NCBI RefSeq assembly: GCF_021631985.1
Contig: NZ_CP070225.1
Span: 310,001 to 374,000, forward strand
Reading direction: 5' to 3'
Length of the DNA stretch: 64,000 nt
Source: Sandaracinus amylolyticus
GTDB taxonomy: Bacteria; Myxococcota_A; Polyangia; Polyangiales; Sandaracinaceae
A model generated the notes under the pieces. That model was not told the origin of the DNA. It made no database searches and saw only the letters and a program-made list of their open reading frames with translations. A program made the position numbers and the translations under genes. This document shows, in pieces, positions 25,697 to 32,137 of this stretch; the first letter of the stretch is position 1, and the number at the start of each line of letters is the position of its first letter.

Positions 25697-27373
25697 ATGA
25701 TCAGCACCACACGCATCGCGCTCGTCGCGATCGCGCTCACCACGTTCGCGTGCGCGCCCGACCTGCGCTCCGACGACGACGGAGAGGACGCCGGCGCGCA
25801 CGACGCGGGCCCCGTCCAGGACGGCTCGATCCCGTCTTCGAGCGGACCCTTCCGCCACACCGTGAACGACGACGGAACGATCACCACGATCGTCGACGCG
25901 ACCGAGGGCACGGCCTATCTCGATCTCGAGTCCGGCCTCGCGGTCACGCCCGCCGATCCGCTCGACTCGCGCGACTGGGATCTCGCGTTCACGCGCTTCT
26001 CGATCATCACGAACGGCGGTGCGAGCGGCACCGGCGGCGCGGCCGCGGCGCGCCTGCCCGAGGCCGACTTCGACGCGCTCGACACCGCGCCCGAGACCGG
26101 CTGGATCGCCGACGGGCCCGACATCGAAGAGGACACCGACGCGTTCCCCGAGAGCGCGTTCAACGGCGGCGTCGAGGGCGCGAACGACTGGTACGACTAC
26201 GATCCTTCGTCGCACCGCCTCACGCCGCGCGACGTCGTGTTCGTGGTGCGCACCGTCGAGGGCCACTTCTTCAAGCTGCGCATCGAGGCCTACTACGACG
26301 ACGCGGGCACGCCGGCGGTGATCACGTTCCGCTGGGCGCGCATCGACGGCGACGACGTCGAGCTGCCCGACGCCGGCCCCCCCGATCGTCCCGATGCCGG
26401 TGGTGACGCGGGCGTCGATCCGATCCCGACCGACGCGATCACCGTCGACGCGTCGGCGCGCGATGCGTTCGTCTACCTGCGCGTCGGCGCGGGTGTCGTC
26501 GACATCGCCGATCCCGAGACCTCGCTCGACTGGGATCTCGCGATCCGCCGCACCCTGATCCGCACCAACTCGGGCGAGAGCGGCACCGGCCTCGGCGGCG
26601 CGCGCAGCGCGGGCGCCGTCGAGCTCGAGCGCGTGATCGAGACCGACACGATCGGGTTCGTCGTCGACGACATCGCGGCGAGCGGCATCCCGGGCGCGCC
26701 GGCCGAAGCGCGCAGTCCGATCCTCGCGTCCTGGTACGACTACGACCCGACGACCCACGCGGTCACGCCGAAGGACGAGACCTTCGTGGTGCGCACCGCG
26801 CGCGGTGGGTACGCGCGCCTTCGCATCTGGTCGTGGGCCGACGGCACGTTCCGCCTCTCGCTCGAAGCGATCGACGTCGCGCCGCAGGAGCACGCGATCG
26901 AGGTCGACGCGTCGACGAGCAACGTGTGGGCGTACGTCGATCTGCATGCGGCCGCGCTCGTCACCGTCGCCGAGCCCGCGACCGACGCGACCTGGGATCT
27001 CGCGCTGAGCCGCACGCTCTATCGCACGAGCTCGGGCACCAGCGGTCCGGGGCAGGGTGGCGCGATCGACATGAACGTCGCCGATCCCGCCACCGTGCTC
27101 GAGCTGCCGAGCGAGGGCTTCGTCGCCGACGACGAGCGCACGATCCCCGGTCCGCCGGGCTCGCCGACGTACTCGGGCAACGGCGCGCTCGAGGGCTGGT
27201 ACTCGTACGACCCGACGACCCACGCGGTCTCGCCGCGCGCGACGACCTACGCAGTCCGCCTCGCCGACGGCAGCGTCGGACGGCTCGTGGTCCGCGCCTA
27301 CGCGAGCGGTCGCTCGACGCTCGGCTGGACCTACGCGGGCCCCGGCCGCACGAGCGTCGCGGCCTCCCGCTGA
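25697..27373 (+). CDS. HmuY-family lipoprotein with three tandem domains
   Basis: Lipoprotein of 558 residues; AGGAG 9 nt before the ATG; lipobox 'TTFAC' (Cys19). After an acidic linker come three HmuY-like domains (about 55-215, 236-392 and 396-545). Each shows 'YLDL/YLRV..G..V....P.....WDLA..R..I.TN.G.SG.G' near its start and 'WYDYDP..H..TP....VVRT..G...LRI' near its end. HmuY binds heme at the cell surface and hands it to a TonB receptor; family members normally have one domain. The receptor gene lies directly upstream. Domains 1 and 2 are most alike; the third has 'WYSYDP'. Which His residues ligate heme cannot be read by eye. Confidence 0.82.
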   Translation: MISTTRIALVAIALTTFACAPDLRSDDDGEDAGAHDAGPVQDGSIPSSSGPFRHTVNDDGTITTIVDATEGTAYLDLESGLAVTPADPLDSRDWDLAFTRFSIITNGGASGTGGAAAARLPEADFDALDTAPETGWIADGPDIEEDTDAFPESAFNGGVEGANDWYDYDPSSHRLTPRDVVFVVRTVEGHFFKLRIEAYYDDAGTPAVITFRWARIDGDDVELPDAGPPDRPDAGGDAGVDPIPTDAITVDASARDAFVYLRVGAGVVDIADPETSLDWDLAIRRTLIRTNSGESGTGLGGARSAGAVELERVIETDTIGFVVDDIAASGIPGAPAEARSPILASWYDYDPTTHAVTPKDETFVVRTARGGYARLRIWSWADGTFRLSLEAIDVAPQEHAIEVDASTSNVWAYVDLHAAALVTVAEPATDATWDLALSRTLYRTSSGTSGPGQGGAIDMNVADPATVLELPSEGFVADDERTIPGPPGSPTYSGNGALEGWYSYDPTTHAVSPRATTYAVRLADGSVGRLVVRAYASGRSTLGWTYAGPGRTSVAASR

Positions 27374-27410
27374 GAATGGAGTTGACAGTCATTCTCATCG
27401 GGACCAGAGT
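27371..27410 (+). promoter_or_regulatory. Fur-like box overlapping a -35 element
   Basis: TGAGAATG (27371-27378) and CATTCTCA (27390-27397) are perfect inverted repeats, and TGACAGTCATTCTCA (27383-27397) fits the 7-1-7 Fur pattern. A consensus TTGACA (27382-27387) lies inside the box. CAGAGT, a weak -10, begins after 17 nt (27405-27410). A bound repressor would block this promoter. The first three bases of the palindrome are the stop codon of the HmuY gene. Confidence 0.5.
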
Positions 27411-27416
27411 ACGATT

Positions 27417-27524
27417 CGACGCGGCGCAATGATGTGCCGGGTCCGGCAGCTCGGGTTCCTCGGACATGGCGAGCTGCCGCCCTCCCTTTCGCGCCCCCGA
27501 CGGGTTCCCCCGTCGGGGGCGTTT
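27417..27524 (+). ncRNA. Candidate Fur-controlled small RNA or leader RNA
   Basis: About 108 nt between the Fur-boxed promoter and a strong terminator. The predicted fold is a perfect 10-bp hairpin (27444-27453 with 27470-27479), a short C-rich single-stranded link CCCTCCCTTTC (27480-27490), then the terminator hairpin (27492-27521). Fur-repressed small RNAs that act through a C-rich loop on Shine-Dalgarno sequences are known (FsrA of Bacillus). The right arm 27470-27478 could also pair with the ribosome-binding region 27619-27631 of the downstream gene, so it may instead be an attenuating leader. No protein-coding signal is seen in it. Confidence 0.45.
27492..27524 (+). terminator. Rho-independent terminator
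   Basis: Perfect 13-bp stem CGCCCCCGACGGG (27492-27504) with 27509-27521, a TTCC loop and TTT after it. It would end the candidate small RNA and any read-through from the HmuY gene, 110 nt before the next start codon. Confidence 0.8.
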
Positions 27525-27540
27525 CCGTTTGATCGGAGCG

Positions 27541-27567
27541 CGAGAACGAACATCATTCGCGTTCTCG
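27541..27567. promoter_or_regulatory. Inverted repeat upstream of a lipoprotein gene
   Basis: CGAGAACG (27541-27548) and CGTTCTCG (27560-27567) are perfect 8-bp inverted repeats separated by 11 nt, about 70 nt before the ATG at 27634. The spacing suits a dimeric regulator. The regulator is unknown. Confidence 0.35.
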
Positions 27568-27633
27568 TCAGCATCGAGAATCAATCCCACGTCCATTTCA
27601 TCGGACGATGGGAACGGTGGAGGGCAGCTCGTG

Positions 27634-29304
27634 ATGACTTCGCAGAAATGGTCGAGGCTCCTGGCAGTGCTCGCGCTCACGGGCGCGCTCGTCGCGTGCG
27701 GTGACGACGACGACGGGGGCACGCCCGACGCGGGCCGCGCCGACGCCGGCGGCGGCACTGACTCCGGCATGGTCGCGGAAGACGACGCGGGCAGCGACGC
27801 CGGCGAAGAGCCCGACGAGGACGCGGGGACCGATGGCGGCACCGTGCCCGATCCGGAGCCCACGGTCGTCGCGCTCTCCGACACCGCGCACGACCGCTTC
27901 CGCGCCGTGACCTTCGACGCCGACGGCAACGTGTACGCCGCGGGACAGATCGCGGTCTCGGCGACCGACTTCGCGCTCGTGGTCGCGAAGTTCGACGCCG
28001 AAGGCGAGCTCGTCGCGGAGTTCGGCGACGAGGGCGTCGCGACGCTCAACCTCGCCGAGGGCGGCGCTGCGCTCGAGAACGCGTACGCCGTCGTGGTGCA
28101 GCCCGAGGCGGACCGCGTCGTGATCGCGGGCGAGGTCGAGCACGATCCCGCCGCGGCGGCGCCGGCGAACGGCGACACCGACATCGTGCTGGTCGGCTTC
28201 GACACGACGACGGGCGACGTCGACACCGACTTCGGCGACGAGGGCATCGTGCGGCTCGATCTCTCGACCGGCCAGGTCGTGGGCTCGACGCTCAACGCGC
28301 GCGACACGGTGTGGAGCATCTCGCTCGCGTCGGAAGAGCGCCTCGTCGTGCACGGCACGCAGCGCGCGGCCGGACTGCAGCCCGAGGGCGAGTCGACGAC
28401 CCCGACCGTGCCGCGCACCGACTCGCTGTTCGCGCTCGTGCGCCTGACCGCCGACGGTGATCGCGACAACACGTTCAGCGGCGACGGCCTCGTGACCGTC
28501 GACATCGTGGGCGACCCGGTCACGAACAACGTGACGTTCGCGCGTCGCGGCGCTCGCGCCAGCGCGCGCTCGGCGACCGTGCTCGCCGACGGCAGCATCA
28601 TCGGCACCGGCTACATCACCTCGACGGCGCTCACCGAGCTCGCGACCGCGCCGCCGCCGCCCCCGGGCGAGTCGCTCCGCACCTCGCAGCAGCCGGTGCT
28701 CTACAAGGTCAGCTCGGCGGGCATCTTCGACCCGACGTTCGCGGCGACCGACGAGACTGCGCTGGTCGGCGTGTGGCACGACTTCGCGGGGCGTGACGAG
28801 CGCAACGCGGAGGCGTACGGCGCCGCGCTCCAGGGCACGAACCTGGTCACGATCGGCTACGGCCCGACGGTCGACGCGACCGGCATGGGCACCGACTGGG
28901 TCTCGTTCCGCTTCACGTCGGCGGGCGTGCTCGACACCACCTACGGCACCGGCGGCCAGTCGTACCTCGACGTCGGCGGCTGGAGCGACAACGGCCGCGC
29001 GGTGATCGTGCTCGGCGACGACCGCGTGCTCGCGGTCGGCGGCGGACGCCCCGATCCCGCGACCGCGCCGCCGGCGGGCGAGATGCCCGAGGTCGACGCG
29101 ATGGTCGCGGTGCTCCAGATGGGCGGCGCGCCCGACACGACGTTCGGAACCAACGGCGCGCGGCTGTACGACCTCGGCGCCACCGACTTCTTCTGGAGCG
29201 TGGCGCTCTCGCCCGACGAGTCGACGGTCGCGATCGCCGGCATCGCGGGCGCGGAGACGGGCGGCGACGACGACGCCGTGCTCTTCCTGCTCCCGGTGGA
29301 CTGA
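27634..29304 (+). CDS. Delta-60-repeat lipoprotein
   Basis: Lipoprotein of 556 residues. GGAGG lies 10 nt before ATG 27634; lipobox 'LVAC' (Cys22) is followed by a long Asp/Gly-rich linker to about residue 70. Six or so delta-60-type repeats follow, each ending in a '..DG..D..FG..G...LDL' strand, for example 'FDAEGELVAEFGDEG', 'TTTGDVDTDFGDEGIV' and 'APDTTFGTNGARLYDL'. Such repeats form beta-propeller-like surface proteins; no enzyme motif is visible. The ribosome-binding region can pair with the candidate RNA upstream (27470-27485), and Fur-like and other palindromes precede it, so iron control is plausible. Confidence 0.85.
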   Translation: MTSQKWSRLLAVLALTGALVACGDDDDGGTPDAGRADAGGGTDSGMVAEDDAGSDAGEEPDEDAGTDGGTVPDPEPTVVALSDTAHDRFRAVTFDADGNVYAAGQIAVSATDFALVVAKFDAEGELVAEFGDEGVATLNLAEGGAALENAYAVVVQPEADRVVIAGEVEHDPAAAAPANGDTDIVLVGFDTTTGDVDTDFGDEGIVRLDLSTGQVVGSTLNARDTVWSISLASEERLVVHGTQRAAGLQPEGESTTPTVPRTDSLFALVRLTADGDRDNTFSGDGLVTVDIVGDPVTNNVTFARRGARASARSATVLADGSIIGTGYITSTALTELATAPPPPPGESLRTSQQPVLYKVSSAGIFDPTFAATDETALVGVWHDFAGRDERNAEAYGAALQGTNLVTIGYGPTVDATGMGTDWVSFRFTSAGVLDTTYGTGGQSYLDVGGWSDNGRAVIVLGDDRVLAVGGGRPDPATAPPAGEMPEVDAMVAVLQMGGAPDTTFGTNGARLYDLGATDFFWSVALSPDESTVAIAGIAGAETGGDDDAVLFLLPVD

Positions 29305-29316
29305 TCGGGAATCTCG

Positions 29317-29357
29317 CGCGGAGACGATCGAGCGTGCGCTCGGTCGTCTCCGCGTTT
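29317..29357 (+). terminator. Rho-independent-type terminator
   Basis: 18-bp stem with one G-U pair (29317-29334 with 29337-29354), followed by TTTGCG. It separates the delta-60 lipoprotein from the imelysin operon. The nominal loop is 2 nt, so the top pairs are probably open. Confidence 0.65.
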
Positions 29358-29436
29358 GCGTCGACCTCGCGAGATCGCGCAGTCTCCGGGCGCGCTCCGC
29401 GGGACCAGGTTCCTCGGCCGGAGCGGAAGCCCCACG

Positions 29437-30726
29437 ATGCACAGGACTCCGCGAATCCTCCGTACGCTCCCTGCGGCGACTGCCGCGCTCGCGATCGGCT
29501 GCGTGATCGTCTCCTCGTCCACGCAGGAGCCGCCGCGAGAGGACGCCTCGACGGAACCGGTCGACTCGGGCCCGCGCCCCGACGTCACCGACACGCGCGA
29601 TGCCGGCGGGCTGACGCGCGCCGAGGCGACGCGCGCGTTGTTGGTGTCGGTCGGTGAGCGCGTCGTCCTTCCGACGTACCGCGAGCTCGCGACCGAGACC
29701 GAGGCGCTCCTCGCGGCGACCCAGGCGTACGCGAGCGCGCCGAGCGACGAGACCCGCGCTGCCGCGCAGGAGGCGTGGCGCCGCACGATGGTCGTGGTCG
29801 AGCGCGCCGAGCTGCTGCAGCTCGGGCCGGGGGGCATGGCCGGAGGCGAGGTCCCCGGCGGACGTGGTCTGCGTGACGCGATGTACGCGTGGCCCTCGTT
29901 CAACCGCTGCCGCATCGACGTCGCGATGCAGCAGGGCGTGTACGAAGATCTCGAGACGCTCGCGCGGCAGGGCCGCTACATGCTCGGCCTCGGCGCGATC
30001 GAGTACCTGCTCTTCGAGCCCAGCGCGGATCACGACTGCGATCCCGGCGCGGCGGTGACGGTCGATCCCGAGGCGTGGGCCGCGCTCGGCGAGAGCGGAG
30101 TCCGCGCGCGCCGTGCCGCGCATGCGCACGCGCTCGCGCAGCTGGTCGATCGTGCGGCCGACGATCTGCTGCAGGCGTGGGAGCCCGGCGGCGGCGGGTT
30201 CGCGACCCAGCTCGCGACGGCGGGCGAGGGCAGCGCCGTCTACGCGATGTCGCAGGACGGGCTCAACGCGATCTTCCACGCGATGTTCTACCTGGACCGG
30301 CAGATCAAGGACTCGAAGCTCGCGGGGCCCGCGTCGATCGGCGATCGCTGCGCGACCGAGAGCTGCCCCGAGCTGCTCGAGTCGCGCTATGCGCACCGAT
30401 CGAGCGAGCACCTCCTGCCGAACCTGCAGGCGTTCCAGGCGCTCTTCCTCGGCGCGCCGGCGGGCACCGACGCGGTCGGGTTCGACGACCTCCTGCTCAG
30501 CGTCGGCGCGACGGAGCTCGAGGCGGACATGCGCACGAAGATCGCGACCGCGGTGGAGCTCGCATCGACGCTCCCGCCGGTCGACGCGACCACGTTCGCA
30601 TCGCACCTCGACGAGTACGCCGCGATGTACGCAGCGGTGAAGGCGGTCACCGATCTGTTCAAGGCCGAGTTCCGCACGGTGCTCGCGCTCGAGCTGCCGA
30701 TGGGCGCCGCCGAAGACAACGACTGA
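29437..30726 (+). CDS. Imelysin-family lipoprotein
   Basis: Lipoprotein of 429 residues; lipobox 'AIGC' (Cys22). The helical imelysin fold is suggested by 'AWRRTMVVVERAELLQLGP', 'MYAWPSFNRCRID', the signature 'GLGAIEYLLFEP' (about residue 185) and a long C-terminal helical region. Imelysins (IrpA, ICMP type) are iron-regulated envelope proteins thought to bind iron or heme; a protease role is doubtful. The order imelysin, HTTM protein (10 bp later), TonB receptor (1-bp overlap) indicates one operon devoted to iron uptake. The start was set by the signal peptide. Confidence 0.85.
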   Translation: MHRTPRILRTLPAATAALAIGCVIVSSSTQEPPREDASTEPVDSGPRPDVTDTRDAGGLTRAEATRALLVSVGERVVLPTYRELATETEALLAATQAYASAPSDETRAAAQEAWRRTMVVVERAELLQLGPGGMAGGEVPGGRGLRDAMYAWPSFNRCRIDVAMQQGVYEDLETLARQGRYMLGLGAIEYLLFEPSADHDCDPGAAVTVDPEAWAALGESGVRARRAAHAHALAQLVDRAADDLLQAWEPGGGGFATQLATAGEGSAVYAMSQDGLNAIFHAMFYLDRQIKDSKLAGPASIGDRCATESCPELLESRYAHRSSEHLLPNLQAFQALFLGAPAGTDAVGFDDLLLSVGATELEADMRTKIATAVELASTLPPVDATTFASHLDEYAAMYAAVKAVTDLFKAEFRTVLALELPMGAAEDND

Positions 30727-30736
30727 TCGGACCGCG

Positions 30737-32137
30737 ATGCGGAGCGTGCTGTCGAGCCTCTGGGCGCGCGCCCACCAGCCGACCGACGCGGCAGCGCTCG
30801 CCGCGTTCCGGATGTTGTTCGGCGTGCTCGCGGTCGTGATCCCGACGCGCTTCGTCGCGGAAGGTTGGGTCGACCGCTTCTACGTGCGGCCGACCTACTA
30901 TTTCACGTACTGGGGCTTCGAGTGGATCCGCCCGCTGCCCGCGCCGTGGATCCACGGGGTGTTCGTCGCGATGGCGATCTGCGGCGCGCTCGTCGCGCTC
31001 GGGCTCTTCTATCGCGTCGCGATCGTCGGGTTCTTCCTGCTCTTCACGTACGTCGAGCTGATCGACGTCACGACCTATCTCAACCACTACTATCTCGTCA
31101 GCCTGCTCGCGCTCGTGATGAGCGCGCTGCCGCTGCACCGCACGTGGTCGCTCGACGCGTGGCTGCGCCCTCGGGTGCGCGCCGCGACGCTGCCGCGATG
31201 GATGACGTGGCTGGTGCGCTTCCAGGTCGGCGTCGTCTACGTGTTCGCGGCGCTCGCGAAGCTGACGAGCGATTGGCTGCTGCACGCGCAGCCGCTCCAG
31301 ATCTGGCTCGGCGCGCGGATGAGCACGCCGCTGATCGGTGCGTACTTCGACCGCATCGAGGTCGCGTACGCGATGAGCTGGGCGGGGTTCCTCTACGACC
31401 TGACGATCCCGATCTGGCTCTCGTGGCGTCGCACCCGGCCTCTCGCCTACGCGATGCTGCTCTTCTTCCACGTCGCGACCGGCACGCTGTTCCAGATCGG
31501 CATGTTCCCCTGGATCATGAGCGTCGCGGCGCTCGTCTTCTTCGATCCGTCGTGGCCGCGCGCGGTGCTGCGCGTGCTCCGCGTGAAGAGCGAAGCACCG
31601 TCGATCGAGGCCACCGTGCCGCGCTTCGCGGGTGGGCGCGCCGTCGCGGCGATCGCGCTCGGTGTGTGGTGCGCGTTCCACGTGCTGATGCCGCTGCGCG
31701 CGCATGCGTACGGCGGCAACGTGCTCTGGCACGAGCAGGGGATGCGCTGGTCGTGGCGCGTGCTCTGCCGCGAGAAGAACGGCAGCGTGACCTATCGAGT
31801 GCGCTATCGCGGCCGGCGATTCGATCGCGAGATCGCGCCGCGCGACTACCTGACGCGCGATCAAGAAGTCGAGTTCTCGGCGCAGCCGGACATGATCCTC
31901 CAGCTGGCGCATCACATCGCCGGCGAGTATCGAGCGCGCGGCGAGACGGATGTCGAGGTACGCGTGGATGCGTGGGTGTCTCTGAACGGACGGCGGATGG
32001 CTCGGATGATCGATCCCGACGTGGACCTCGCGCAGGTGGAGGACTCGCTCCTGCCCGCCGACTGGATCCTCCCGGAGCCCGCCGGACCGCCGCTCGACGT
32101 CGCGACCTCCGCGCTCGCTCGGATCGGGGAACGCTGA
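30737..32137 (+). CDS. HTTM-domain (vitamin K-dependent carboxylase-like) membrane protein
   Basis: Integral membrane protein of 466 residues. About eight hydrophobic segments span residues 20-300. It shows the HTTM-like stretches 'AAFRMLFGVLAV', 'YLNHYYLVSLLALVMSALPLHR' and 'MTWLVRFQVGVVYVFAALAKLTSDWL'. A soluble C-terminal part (about 320-466) contains 'MRWSWRVL' and 'VDAWVSLNGRRM'. These match the bacterial vitamin K-dependent gamma-carboxylase-like / HTTM family. In bacteria the reaction is not settled. It sits between imelysin and FecA-like genes, an association also known elsewhere, so it may modify or assist one of those envelope proteins (inference). Confidence 0.85.
   Translation: MRSVLSSLWARAHQPTDAAALAAFRMLFGVLAVVIPTRFVAEGWVDRFYVRPTYYFTYWGFEWIRPLPAPWIHGVFVAMAICGALVALGLFYRVAIVGFFLLFTYVELIDVTTYLNHYYLVSLLALVMSALPLHRTWSLDAWLRPRVRAATLPRWMTWLVRFQVGVVYVFAALAKLTSDWLLHAQPLQIWLGARMSTPLIGAYFDRIEVAYAMSWAGFLYDLTIPIWLSWRRTRPLAYAMLLFFHVATGTLFQIGMFPWIMSVAALVFFDPSWPRAVLRVLRVKSEAPSIEATVPRFAGGRAVAAIALGVWCAFHVLMPLRAHAYGGNVLWHEQGMRWSWRVLCREKNGSVTYRVRYRGRRFDREIAPRDYLTRDQEVEFSAQPDMILQLAHHIAGEYRARGETDVEVRVDAWVSLNGRRMARMIDPDVDLAQVEDSLLPADWILPEPAGPPLDVATSALARIGER

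Noticed and set aside
21460-25911. A 1483-codon minus-strand frame joining the Kelch protein with upstream sequence
   Set aside because: The part beyond 23532 is antisense to the TonB receptor. The GTG at 23532 has GGAGG at the right distance and a lipoprotein signal.
27429-27704. Short open frame of 91 codons across the RNA/terminator region
   Set aside because: It runs through a strong terminator hairpin, has no ribosome-binding site and no likeness to any protein. The region is better explained as RNA and regulatory DNA.
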